From Hysterangium stoloniferum (lineage: Eukaryota; Basidiomycota; Agaricomycetes; Hysterangiales; Hysterangiaceae): DNA of 64,000 nucleotides. The translations under genes were made by a program, and so were the position numbers. The notes under the pieces were generated by a model, which saw only the letters and a program-made list of their open reading frames with translations, ran no database searches and was not told the origin of the DNA. Of the stretch, positions 12,301 through 21,625 are shown piece after piece. The stretch spans positions 1-64,000 of the forward strand of contig WHVD01000169.1 of the NCBI GenBank assembly GCA_015178975.1. Direction: 5' to 3'. Position 1 is the first letter of the stretch. Each line of letters begins with the position of its first letter.

Positions 12301-13384
12301 CAAGAAGATTATTATGTAAAGCTGGAACATGTAATACTTTTGTGAATTCAACCTCCCGGCTAACTCTTCCATCAATGATTGGTTGAAAAATAACACTCCC
12401 AACACCTTCAGAATATACAATTCTATTGTCTGCAAGTTTTATTGGGGTTCTGTATGGGGTATAGGTGTGGAACCAGTTGTAATGGGGTGTCATATGCGAT
12501 GTGGCCCCTGTGTCTGTATTCCAATCATAGATATTAGCTGAGGTTGCACATGCATCATGTTGTGAAAAGACACTTGCTTTTCCTGTCTGTTCCTCTACTT
12601 CCTCTATTTTTGCCTCTTCCATCTTGTTAGCACTGTTGCGTGACTGCCAGTATTGCTGTATCTTTTCTTTATTCCTTGGCTTTGGACAGTCATAGCTGAG
12701 GTGCCCTTCCTTGTCACAATTATAGCAAACCATCTTTTTTCGATGCTTGATGGGTGCTTTGGCCCTATTAACCATTTCTCCACGGCGATTGCGATTTAGT
12801 TCCTCGCTTCTAAATGCCTGGAGAATGGTATTCTTGTCCAACTTCTCCATGAGTAATAATGATGAGGAGAGGTGTGCATATTCCTCAGGAAGAGCCCGGA
12901 TGAGTGCCATGCATTGTAATTCTTCATCCAACTTTTCAATTGTGAAGTCCTTTGGGCGCAGGTTTTGAATAGTCCCCATTGCTTTATCAATTCTGACACC
13001 CAAATCCATCAAAGACTCCTTTTCATCCTTTTGGATTGAGAATAGGTCATCATAGGCATTGAAGCGGGCTCCTGGTTTTTGTTGTAAGTGTGTCCTTTCC
13101 AACAAGTCCCACATTTTGATTGGATCTTCTTCAAATCCACGGAAATGCACCCTCTGATCATTTTCCACCATAAGATATATCTCTGCAGCTGCTTTCTCTG
13201 CCTTTGTTTCCCACTTCTCAATGTTATCACTGCCATTTACTGGCTTGATTTCTTTTCCACAAACAAGCTTCCAATAACCCAACTTCATCAACCATGCCTT
13301 CATTTCTCCAGACCATTCTGGATAATTTTGGTTGTTTAATGGTTTGAATTTTGGTAATGATTCTGAGGATGTCATGCTTGACAC
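9305..13384 (-). CDS. Copia-1 gag-pol polyprotein, 1359 aa, intact
   Basis: A single frame with all Ty1/copia domains in order: gag of the UBN2 type (about residues 15-200), zinc knuckle CYNCDKEGHLSYDC (near 219), aspartic protease DTGATSHM (near 291), pre-integrase HRRLGHHH, integrase core with HTDV (near 492), RDDKGGEY (near 550) and NGMAERA (near 590), an acidic linker with eight consecutive Glu, reverse transcriptase starting at WVFKVKRK with the FVDD active site (near 1036), and RNase H with TEAEYVA (near 1250). Catalytic residues appear present. Gag and pol are fused in one frame without a frameshift, as in many copia elements. The Met at 13384 is the first in frame and leaves a leader of about 150 nt after the 5' LTR. 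Confidence 0.95.
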   Translation of the reverse strand: MSSMTSSESLPKFKPLNNQNYPEWSGEMKAWLMKLGYWKLVCGKEIKPVNGSDNIEKWETKAEKAAAEIYLMVENDQRVHFRGFEEDPIKMWDLLERTHLQQKPGARFNAYDDLFSIQKDEKESLMDLGVRIDKAMGTIQNLRPKDFTIEKLDEELQCMALIRALPEEYAHLSSSLLLMEKLDKNTILQAFRSEELNRNRRGEMVNRAKAPIKHRKKMVCYNCDKEGHLSYDCPKPRNKEKIQQYWQSRNSANKMEEAKIEEVEEQTGKASVFSQHDACATSANIYDWNTDTGATSHMTPHYNWFHTYTPYRTPIKLADNRIVYSEGVGSVIFQPIIDGRVSREVEFTKVLHVPALHNNLLAVLYLTRYKEFDVHISSKTIRFNRHGNLLFTASITDRNVGYLDGKTIINRMENVHMSSTLPLDLSLWHRRLGHHHYEGIKNLMRRNMVKGLVLNSKAKPDPICEPCLAGKMHANPFPPSEHHCNEPLELVHTDVHYIGTRSRSGCYYWVTFIDEASRFYYVIPIKSKSGVFWAFKRYKAFAENLLGRKIKKLRDDKGGEYMSRAFIEFTDKHGILRQHTVRNRPQQNGMAERANRTLAEGITTMLTESELPKNFWEYCLAAFVHIWNHCPSSALQDKTPYEIWHKRKPNISHIRVWGCIAYVHIQKDKRSSLGSHMEKCIFIGYPEGYKGWLFYNPLTRRIVISERAEFDERYTWKHQPPQVPDTGGKDESSTRDYIPGGPVVEEDDNPPNELPTAPVEDHEIPVPESEDNVITPPPQITDNEEEEEEEEDNRPIAIRKPLRNKKPPNEWWKTWEPNPTTSDSTDEVELEEAHVSIISEPRTFTEAMNGPQARQWREAALEEMNIHMSNGTWTIMKLPPGKKAIGSKWVFKVKRKADGSIERFKARLVAKGYNQRPGFDYTEIFAPTMRHATIRLVLALAAAEGLHLRSVDISHAFINSDIDAEIYMVQPEGFHQGGSDVACRLDKSLYGLKQASNLWSKHLRSVLEKMDFKRIYSDPSVYIYQRDGIKVIVPIFVDDITLAGPSEKVLDDFVAELATHFKLRDLGPTSFLLGIEITRDREKRTISLSQRQYILNKLQEFGMSNCHTVGTPMDPGAKLSSDQSPKTMEEQNEMRDIPYINAVGSMMYLATTTRPDIAYTAGVLARFNSNPGIAHWKAVKHLFRYLKGTMDMKLTYGPDPLNTDLFVGFSDASYGGDKDSGKSTTGYIIKVGSGAVCWSSKLQPIVTLSTTEAEYVAAVAAGKEICWMQNLLKELGYKAPCPSKLFIDNQSALTVAKNPEHHGRMKHLDLCYYWLHDMVEKESINPIYLQTDEMPADILTKALPKPKVEKFRSMMGLGN

Positions 13385-13521
13385 AGTAGGGAAATTTTCG
13401 AAAATCCGAAAATTAAGGTTTCTTGCTTATGCAAGCAAAAGTGACAGGCTCAACCAAACACAAAAGTTGGTTTGTTATGCCTCCAAATTCAAGTACTTAT
13501 AGTAATGTGTATTACAATTAG

Positions 13522-13539
13522 AAGCCGGGGCCCATAACC
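13522..13539 (-). promoter_or_regulatory. Copia-1 primer-binding site, half-tRNA type
   Basis: The minus strand directly after the 5' LTR reads GGTTATGGGCCCCGGC. Its complement GGGCCCATAACC matches the anticodon stem-loop of fungal initiator tRNA-Met (CAT anticodon), not a tRNA 3' end. Drosophila copia and yeast Ty5 are known to prime from a cleaved half of this tRNA. Confidence 0.7.
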
Positions 13540-13810
13540 TATTAAAAATAGTATGAGTTGACTCTATTGCAATACACAATATACAAGGGTTTAATAAGCT
13601 TGTAATAAAAGTATTTGTTTCTCAATATCTTGTGTCAGTTAGTGTAGCACCTCCTGACAATATAGGTTGGATGCTCTGGGAGGTGTATAGTGGTTCTGAC
13701 ACACATTAACCTCCAAAAGCATGGTCCACAATTAGCATCTTCATATGAAAAGTTGCAATAATTGGTGGACTCCCCCTATAAAAAGGTGTGTTTCATCATC
13801 AAATTTAACA
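13540..13810 (-). repeat. Copia-1 5' LTR
   Basis: Right-hand LTR, 5' with respect to gag-pol. It should hold the element promoter. It abuts the primer-binding site at 13539. Confidence 0.93.
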
Positions 13811-13815
13811 CAAGC

Positions 13816-14355
13816 CGAGCTGGGCCGAGTAGTACTTGGGCCGTCCACTCTGGGGCCGGCCTAAGATATTGTAAGCCCAAGCTTGCTAGTGGCCCCACAA
13901 GGTAAGGACAAGGTACCGCATGGTCAAGGATGGTCAGATTTTCTTTTGTATAATGTAAGTGACCAGTTCAATTTCATTCAGCCCCTTTGTACACAATGCT
14001 GCCAAAGTCAACATCTTGCCTGCGACGGCCAAGTAAGGCCCCAGGGGGATATTGAGAGTGGCGAGGAAATCGAAACAACTTCGGGGCGGAAAATTTTGGC
14101 CAGCGGGGATTCAGAGGCCGCATTACTCGAAGTTGAGCTATCCTCTGATGAAGAGGAAATTTATGTGTAATATACATTCATAATATTTTTAAGAAGTTTA
14201 TTTTAGACTACAAGTTTACAAATGCCATCTTGTAACCATTTGTACCCGCGGCCTGGGCCCAAGCCCGAGCCCAGCCCATGCCGTCTCTTAAAGTCCGGCC
14301 TGAGATATTGGCAGGCCCAAGCCGCCAAGGCCGGGCCGGCTCTTCCCAATCACTA
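13816..14355. other. hAT right arm with a possible ORF remnant
   Basis: About 540 bp of the hAT element right of the Copia insertion. An open stretch at 13883-14170 ends in an acidic SSDEEE tail and could be the 3' end of a lost transposase, but no hAT dimerisation motif is visible. A second GC-rich block near 14245-14340 carries repeated GGCC motifs. Confidence 0.35.
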
Positions 14356-14400
14356 AGCGTGAACCGGAATGTGAAGTCAACATCATAAGCAAATGAGCGT

Positions 14401-14418
14401 CACGTGAAGTCAAGGTGC
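14401..14418 (-). promoter_or_regulatory. Conserved CACGTG block of transporter copy A, displaced
   Basis: CACGTGAAGTCAAGG here matches the same block 231 nt upstream of the copy B start and 241 nt upstream of copy C. In copy A the hAT/Copia insertion puts it 5.67 kb from the start codon. CACGTG is an E-box; which factor binds is not known. Confidence 0.45.
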
Positions 14419-14551
14419 AACGGCTGAAGAAGACTGTAACTCTTTGTCTTAAGATTGTGAGATGGTGTGACATGTGGAAGTTTGTATACAATGCGCCACA
14501 CCAATATTATCGTGCCTGGTAATGAACCTTGTTTTGAAAAGAAAATAACAA

Positions 14552-14915
14552 TGTTAAGTTGAAGACAAGGACACAGAAGGATTGGGTCTGTATATGCATC
14601 TCAGTGAGTGAACAACTTTCACTATATATTAAGTACCTGTATATGTGTACAAAATATCTATAAGTAACAGAATGAAAATAAATGATTGCACACATACCTC
14701 AGTGAGTGAACAACTTTCACTGAGGTATGTGGCGTATATTGCATCCTTTTTAGATACTCGAAGTTTCGAGCTAATCGTGTCATTAAAAAGAGATGTATAA
14801 TCAAAGGAGTTGTTTTCCCTTTACTGCATCATAGTATATACCATATATGTGCATACACTCATCATTGCGGGTCCAATCTTGGTCTAGGTTTATGCAAAGA
14901 CTTGCATTATTAACA
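14552..14915 (-). repeat. Copia-2 3' LTR
   Basis: 364 bp, TGTTAAG...TTAACA. It contains a short inverted pair CTCAGTGAGTGAACAAC/CTTTCACTGAGG near 14600-14725, part of which is missing from the other LTR. Confidence 0.8.
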
Positions 14916-16518
14916 CTTCCCCTCAAGTTCGAGTGTCAATAAGGCTGAGTTTTGATGTAAAATGAATGAGCTTTGGACGAGGGAGAGCTTTGGTAAATAT
15001 GTCTGCTATCATATCTTCAGTAGGACAATATGTGAGTATGACTGTGCCATTCTCCACAATTTCGTATATGAATTTGTATCAGATGTTGATGTGCTTTGTT
15101 TGTCCTTGAAACCTATTATTCTTTGATATAATGCTAGTAGCTTGATTATCGTAGTGTAGTTTGATCGGCTTGATGAATGGATGGAAAATTTCATTCATGA
15201 ACTTGCAAATCCAGCATGCTTCTTTAATGGCATATGTGGCTGCAACAAATTCAGCTTCAGTACTAGATAAAGTGACAAGCCTTTGTTTGTTCAAGCTCCA
15301 AGGGAATGCACATAAAAAACAGTAGCCTGACATTGAATGGCGATCCAGTTGTTGCCCCCAATCTGCATCTGTACATCCCATTATTCCTTCTTTGTTCCTC
15401 CCAAATGTTAATTTGAAATTTTGTGTTCCTTTCAAGTATTTCAGTACTCTTTTTGTTGCTTCCCAATGTACTCATCCCAGATTTTCCATAAACTGGGATA
15501 GAATAGATACTGCGAAAGCTATATTTGGCCTGGTACCCATTGTTGCCCACATTTGTGAACCAATGGCTTCGCAATATGGGATATTCTTCATATCTTCATG
15601 CTCTCTTGGTGTACATTGCTCTTTTGATAGTAATGGTTTGGGTCAATAGGCAGTGTGACTGGGGCTGCATCTTGTAGATTAAAACATTTGATAATTAGGT
15701 CAATATATGCAGTTTGCCCAAATGAAATTGTCTGCACTTTTGTATTGTATTTGACTTCTATATTCAGTAACCAATGCAATTTACCGATATCCTTCATTTT
15801 GAAGTGTGATTCAAATTGTTCTTTTGTTTGGATTATCCCTTTGTTTATGTTTGCAGTAAGAGTGAGATCGTCCATAGCTACTGCAATAATGATGATATTA
15901 CATTCCATTTGTTTGTAGAATACGGCTGGATCAGAGAGTGAGCAAGTGAACCCCATTTGATTTATTACCTTGCTAAGTAGTGTTTGTACCACTCTCTACC
16001 TGACTGTTTTAAACCACATAAAGCTTTCTTTAATTTGAGTACTTTGACTGGTGGGCCTTGAGGAAAACCCAGTGGTTGGCACATATACACTGTTTCTGTA
16101 AGTTTTGCATTTAAATATGTATTGTTGACATCCATTTGCTCAATAGGCCAGTTGTTCTGAGCTGCTATGCCTGTTATGAGCCTTAATGAAGCTAGATGAA
16201 TGATGGGAGAAAATGTCTCCTTGTAATCTGTCCCAAATAGTTGGGTAAACCCTTGGGCACTAGTCATGCTTTGTATGTGGTAATGTTTCCATTTGCATCA
16301 CATTTTATTCTTAGTGTCCATTTAGAACTGACTATGTTAACTCCTTTGGGTTTGTCAATGAGTTCCCAGATACTCAAGTCATGTAAGACTTTCAATTCCT
16401 TTAGAAACACTGGTTTCCACAATGGCCAATCACTTCCTCTCATTGCCTCCTCCACTGTAGCTGGGACTCCTTCTTGGAGATTTGCAGGCATCCCTATAGT
16501 CTCCAATCTCTCACTGTC

Positions 16519-17387
16519 ATATATTTTACAACTTTGTTTCTCTGTTAACACCTTCAAGGGACATTAGTCAAACAATAGAGGACTGGATCCTTTAACTTTG
16601 GCTCCAGAGTTTTTATGATGTTCATTGTCCTGATAACATATGATTTATTGCTAGCTCTAAACCCTAGAATTAGCATATCCTAACCCTAAGTAGCTAGGTG
16701 GCATTGCGATAAAATCCCATGGAAACCAGCAGAGTCATGGATTACATACTAATCAGGTGTCTCTAACCCTTGTAGTATGTAATCTGCCTTGTCTCCTTGA
16801 CTACATATTGAGGGAGATGACTCATTGACTCATTGTATCAATATGACTATGCAATAGTCATGATACTGACTCTTAATCATAGCCACAGGCTAGTCATATC
16901 AATGGCTGTGAGTGGGGATGATCTATGACTCAGATACATAGTCATAGTTGATCAGATGACTCTGAATCCACCTATGAGTCAAGTCAGTATGGGAAATACT
17001 GACTGATTCTCCTAGTCACATTACATAGTAAGCAGGATCCTGGACTAGTATAAATACAGGCTCAAATCATGTACAGTATTTATATTATCATTGTCAATAT
17101 CGCATCACTTGCTCATTTAGCTACACTAACCTACCAAGTCCACACATTGTGCTTAAATCAAGTATTCTCCTTGCCAATCTGTTGACCATCTTGTTTCCTT
17201 GAGTTGAACTTTCTCCTTGGAAAAGGGACACAGGCACATAGTTAAATAAAACTAAGTGGATACTGAATTAATTGACAAAACCCCTACATACAGATTACTT
17301 TGAATTTGAATCTCCTTTCTCAAGCCACACTACTTAACTCAAGTAAAAAGAGTTTACAAGTATGCTAAATAGTAATAATACATTACA
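16519..17387 (-). mobile_element. R1 repeat, copy 2, inserted in Copia-2 pol
   Basis: 869 bp flanked by perfect 9-bp direct repeats CTCACTGTC (16510-16518 and 17388-17396). It is homologous to 1003-1792. It interrupts Copia-2 between the integrase and the reverse transcriptase. No terminal inverted repeat is seen. A 9-bp duplication would fit a Mutator-like element, while the TATA box and PBS-like sequence would fit an LTR fragment. The class is unresolved. Confidence 0.7.
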
Positions 17388-19506
17388 CTCACTGTCCATC
17401 CTGTCTATAAAGTCCATCCATTCTGATGGGCTATATCCATCTGTGTATGAGGCATTTTTATTAACCATAATTGGTGGCTCACTTGGACTGTTCTCCCATG
17501 AATTGAGTCTTCATCAAAACTGTTTTTGTCCTCTAAGATAATGCATGTAGCTTTTCCAGGCTCTTCGGATACTTGTAGTCCTGGAGGAAATTTGATCTGA
17601 CTGGGACCTACAGTACATTCCCCTTGTTTGAGATGGTGTATATATGTAATTAGATGGGAATCTATTTCTTGTACTCCATCTTAATGTCTCTTGGGATGGA
17701 GGTTACATTTTCTGGCAATTCTGGGGTGCCAATGCAAGGTGATTGGATTAGCAGTACATTTGTAGGATCTTCAAGAGACTTCTCTATCTCATAACATTTA
17801 CGCTCTTGATCTCCTCCTGATGTAAATATAGGTGCCCTATTTCACACAGGGAATGCCACATTTCATTCTACAGTCACAGTTTGCTTTTCTGGCCAATATA
17901 TGCAGTGTCCCCCTCTATTGAAACTGTATCTGACCAAGTGGCCCTCTTTTGCCTTGGGTCCTAGCTTGCCACCTTCTGGCTCCTCACATATACAGTTTCT
18001 CCCCACTCTGGTAAGTCACTTAAGTTCAGCTTCTTGTTGTGGATTAACTTGTATGGCATTTTTCCATCGAGAGCTGATGTTGATGTTCTATTCTTTAGAT
18101 ACACTGCATGCTGTATGCACTCACCCCATAGGAACTTGGGTAGATTAGTAGCAATGATAATTGATCAGGTGTGCTCAATTAGCATGCAATTTAATTGTTC
18201 TGTGACACCATTTTGCTGGGGAGTATCAGGAACAGTTAGTTGTTGGACTGTTCCTTGGGAGGCTAGGTAGTCTTTAAATTCATTGGATATATATTTGCCT
18301 CCATTATCTGACTCCAATTTTATAGTATTTCTTTGTTGTTTTAGGAATGCCTCATACACCTTGTACTTCTGAAATGCTTCTCCTTTTGTTCGCATTAAGT
18401 AACTCCTTGTTTCCCTTGTGAAATCATCAGTGAATGATATATACCACCTACATCCCCCAATGGTTTGAACTTCAGATGGCCCCCACACACTGGTGTGTAC
18501 CTTTTAGCCTTGGGATTTGGCTCATTCTGATTTATGGATTTTTGGGATTGACTCTTGGGTAATCTTCCCTTTGGTTCAGGCTTCACAAAACTCGACGGGC
18601 TTTGAATAATCTAATGTGATGCCTTTGATTGCACCATTTTGGACCATTTGTTTTGCAGCAGTTGGTGCTATGTGTCCCATATGTGTATGCAGCTCATTTA
18701 TAGTCATCATAGTGCATGCTTCACTTTGTAAGTTGTTAACCTCATGCCTGATATAATTTGTTTGATAAAGACCATTAATTTGATCGATTTGCCCACATAT
18801 ACCTCCCTCTGGGTTTTGAAGGGTGCATTTTCCATCGCTGAATGTGCATGTGAACCCCTTTTTATCACATCGTGCAATAGACACTAGAGTAAAGGCTAAT
18901 TAAGGTGAGTACAACACATCTTGCAATGTGATGTTAGTGGGCTTGCTGCCATTTAGTACTTGTATGCACATATTGCCGATTCCTGTGGCTAAGAATTCCA
19001 TTTTATCAGTGGCACGAATTTTCTGAGGTGGATGTATTGATTTGAAGCTGGAGAACAAGTTTAGGTATGGGGGCATGTGAGAATTGGCCCCAGAGTCCCA
19101 TACTTCAACGATCTTTGTGCCACTGTTGCCAGTTTTGGTATCTGTTAAGATCCCTGTGTTCAGTGAGGTAACAAATCTATATGACTCCTCATTTGTGATG
19201 TTTGCATTCCTACTACTGCCTGTGTAGTGTCCCCCTTGATTTGTGTTACTGCACCTTGTTTTTCCATGCATATATTGTGGCCCTTGCCCCTCCTTGCCAC
19301 CACCTTTGCTCCAACAATCGGCTATAATGTGCCCAATCCATCTGCCATTTGGATTGAAACATATCAAGTGTCTATTTTGAGCTGTGGAGGTATTCCTGGA
19401 GTTCCAGGAGTTATTACTAGGGCCTGTACTTCATCGCTGGCCTCTAGTATTTGCTAGGAGTGCTTGATTGTTGTTATTAGTTGTATTTGAGTTTTTCTAT
19501 GATTTT

Positions 19507-19673
19507 CTTGCACTCATATTCTGCCTTGCACTCATATTCTGCCTTGCACTCATATTCTGCCTTGCACTCATATTCTGCCTTGCACTCATATTCTGCCTTG
19601 CACTCATATTCTGCCTTGCACTCATATTCTGCCTTGCACTCATATTCTGCCTTGCACTCATATTCTGCCTTGA
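19507..19673 (-). repeat. 18-bp minisatellite within Copia-2 gag
   Basis: About nine near-perfect copies of TTGCACTCATATTCTGCC. On the minus strand each unit encodes the hexapeptide CKAEYE, so the array stays in the gag frame. Confidence 0.92.
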
Positions 19674-20287
19674 TCATTGTGCTTAGGCTTGTAGGGGTTA
19701 TAATAGTACCAGTGGCTATTGCAGAAGTCATCACAGCATTCATCATGACATTGTAAGAGTCTGGTAGTGAACTTACTGTAACATAATGTTGAAGAAATCA
19801 TTTTCTTCTACTTTCATCCCCATACTCCTAGTTGCTGGTGCATTTCTAGCAGGGTGTCAAGGTGAGAATTTATCTCTTCCCCTTCTTTATATTTTAGAGT
19901 GCACATTCTGTGCTGCAAGTCAACTTGGGCACCATTTTCGGCTTCAACTCAAATTCCTGGCAAACAGCCTCCCCATACCTCTCTTGCCATGCTGAATCTT
20001 TGTAGATTGAGCATAAGAGAGGGGCCAACTGATAGGAAAATCTGAGCTTTGACTCATCCTTCACATGCGAGGTAATGATCCAAATGTTCCCCTTGCTTGT
20101 CCCTGATATCTAACTGATCATTGGTTAATACAGTTCCTGTGACATATATTGTAGGGTCTGGAGGGTGTTGTGCACTTCTGCCAATGTGTTTCAGCAATGC
20201 ACCTGACTCCAATATGGATAGTAGACAGCCCTTCCAGGCAATCCAATTCTTGCCATTGTCAGAGAGTTTCTCAAGTGTGACTATAGT

Positions 20288-20299
20288 GGACCCATAATC
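20288..20299 (-). promoter_or_regulatory. Copia-2 primer-binding site, half-tRNA type
   Basis: Plus-strand GGACCCATAATC abuts the LTR start at 20300. It is the Copia-1 site GGGCCCATAACC with two changes. The gag-like reading begins directly at this site. Confidence 0.55.
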
Positions 20300-20592
20300 T
20301 GTTAAGTTGAAGACAAGGACATGGAAGGATTGGGTCTGTATATGAATCTCAGTGAATGAACAACTTTCACTATATATTAATTACCTGTATATGTGTCTAC
20401 AAAATATCTATAAGTAATAGAATGAAAATAAATGATTGCACACATGTATGTGGCAAATACTGCATCCTTTGATTTACTCTGTAATTGTTTAGGGGAGTCT
20501 TTAGGAGAGTAAAAAGGAAGGATTTAGATACTCGAAGTTTCTAGCTAATCATGTCATTAAAAATAGATGTATAATGAAAGGAGTTGTTTCCC
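20300..20592 (-). repeat. Copia-2 5' LTR, truncated
   Basis: It matches the left LTR from TGTTAAG through GGAGTTG, then stops about 70-90 bp short. It contains about 55 bp absent from the left copy (around 20478-20530). Confidence 0.75.
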
Positions 20593-20885
20593 TGACTTCC
20601 TCTGGGATATCCCAATCAAATACCAAAAATGGCTTACCACTACAGTCTTCAGAAAATGGAATATTTGTGAGTCTTTCATTTCAACAAATAATGGCAATTG
20701 TGAATTTGGAATCCTGGGTGTGAGCCTTGAATTTGAACAAACACATCATTGACTAAAGCAATGCAAAATATGACAAATATTCAGAAATTGGTGGAAAATT
20801 TATGTATTCTAAAGAATTCACTGGTATTTTTCCAGGTTGAACAATATGTATGCACCTTCCACACCCTAGGTTCTTGTTAGAATAA
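20593..20885. repeat. Segmental duplication remnant, CpG-free copy of 44520-44826
   Basis: This aligns almost base for base with 44520-44826 upstream of transporter copy B. All CpG sites of the B copy are replaced here, mostly by TpG or CpA, and the segment has no CpG left. Confidence 0.88.
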
Positions 20886-21623
20886 AATTGTGGGTGTGGA
20901 AAAGGCCATCAATACTGGTACTTGATAGCAAACTCACATTGAGCCTTGATGTGTCGAGAAGTAAGAAAGGGTCTTTTAGCCTTCACCACAGCCTTCAAAT
21001 TCTCTTTCTTCAATGTATTGTGAATTGTCTGTGTGCAGACATTGAGGGAGAGGTGGAACTTGGCCTGGAAGGCATTATCAACCTGTCCCAAAGATGATAG
21101 AATGAGCCAGGTGGTGATGATCCCTGGGGGAGAGCTTGGGAGGACAACCTCTGGAAGGTGTTGGAAGTGGACTAGGGAGTTGGGAGCAGATTTCTGATAC
21201 TGTAGAGTGCCCAATATAGAGTTTAGAAGAAATTGCTCTGCAGGAGTGACCCTCCTGGAGAAGAGAAATGACAGAGAGTCTTGTTTCAGCAGAGTGCTTC
21301 TTCATAATGTGGTGGGAGGGTGAAATGAGGCAAAGATTCATATAAATGTGTTATTTAATCAGAAATTCCCACAGTCATATGAACCTTAGTTGAGTTTCAT
21401 GTATCAGTTGACAGAGCAGAAAAAGTGTCTGGATGCACCATGTCCATTGTTCATTTTTTACTCTCCTGATAAGGAAAGCTATGGTGTCATGCTTATATCA
21501 TCATATAGGTCAGATCTATACCTCTTACTTCTGATTTTTTCAAATTTTTATTTATTTTATTTCTGGAGCTGTGAACCCTCTTTCCAATTTCACCAAACAT
21601 CCAGACACTTTTTTGGGTCACTG
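20886..21623 (-). mobile_element. Tc1/mariner-like element, truncated (N-terminal transposase part)
   Basis: The right end CAGTGACCCAAAAAAGTG (reverse strand) is followed by TA at 21624-21625. A sequence like the outer end recurs inverted near 21413-21445, so the terminal repeat is about 200 bp. The minus-strand fragments 21341-21078 and 21214-20909 show a Tc1-type helix-turn-helix (GHSCRAISSKL) and a second one (TIHNTLKKENLKAVVKAKRP). The catalytic domain and left end are missing. Confidence 0.75.
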
Positions 21624-21625
21624 TA

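Larger units (their letters stand above)
8995..13810 (-). mobile_element. Copia-1, complete Ty1/copia LTR retrotransposon
   Basis: 4816 bp with LTRs at 8995-9265 and 13540-13810 (271 bp each, no difference seen by eye) and TSD CAAGC on both sides (8990-8994, 13811-13815). On the minus strand the LTR starts TGTTAAATTTG and ends TTTTTAATA. A purine tract CAAGGGGGTG precedes the 3' LTR at about 9266-9275. Identical LTRs and one intact reading frame indicate a recent insertion, later than the hAT element that holds it. Confidence 0.95.
8930..14355. mobile_element. hAT-type DNA transposon with nested Copia element
   Basis: Both ends read TAGTGATTGG inward (8930-8939 and 14346-14355 reversed), followed by GGCC-rich subterminal sequence. 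An 8-bp duplication AGCGTGAA flanks it (8922-8929, 14356-14363), the hallmark of the hAT superfamily. Copy B has the uninterrupted site near 44130. Without the nested retrotransposon the hAT unit is about 605 bp. AAGCCCAAGC-type motifs recur near both ends, as hAT transposase binding sites often do. It is non-autonomous now. Confidence 0.85.
14950..20290 (-). pseudogene. Copia-2 gag-pol, broken by stops, frameshifts and an insertion
   Basis: Fragments in order on the minus strand: gag from about 20290 (VTLEKLSDNGKNW-type start), a gag repeat at 19507-19673, a zinc-knuckle remnant near 19367 (GHIIADCW), protease WDSGANSHM near 19110, pre-integrase HTHMGH near 18690, integrase core 18488-18165 (ESDNGGKY, PQQNGV), reverse transcriptase in pieces at 16557-16264, 16267-15965 and 15992-15588, and RNase H at 15435-15079 (SSTEAEFVAA). 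Each piece is in a different frame or ends at stops, so no full protein can be made. Confidence 0.88.
14552..20592 (-). mobile_element. Copia-2, decayed Ty1/copia retrotransposon
   Basis: Left LTR 14552-14915 (TGTTAAG...TTAACA) and right LTR 20300-20592, which is cut off at its outer end. A purine tract follows the left LTR (CTTGAGGGGAAG on the minus strand, 14916-14927). The flank at 14551 continues copy B sequence at 44316, and the flank after 20592 continues at 44520, so about 200 bp of the host site and the outer LTR end are gone. It carries an R1 insertion (16519-17387). Confidence 0.85.

Noticed and set aside
13883..14170. hAT transposase C-terminus
   Set aside because: The position is right, but no dimerisation motif is visible in this 95-aa frame. 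Recorded only as a possible remnant.
20293..20295. Gag start codon inside the Copia-2 primer-binding site
   Set aside because: An ATG lies in the site, opposite the tRNA anticodon, but it is out of frame with the gag-like sequence and runs into TAG after four codons. A one-base change could have caused this, but there is no support.
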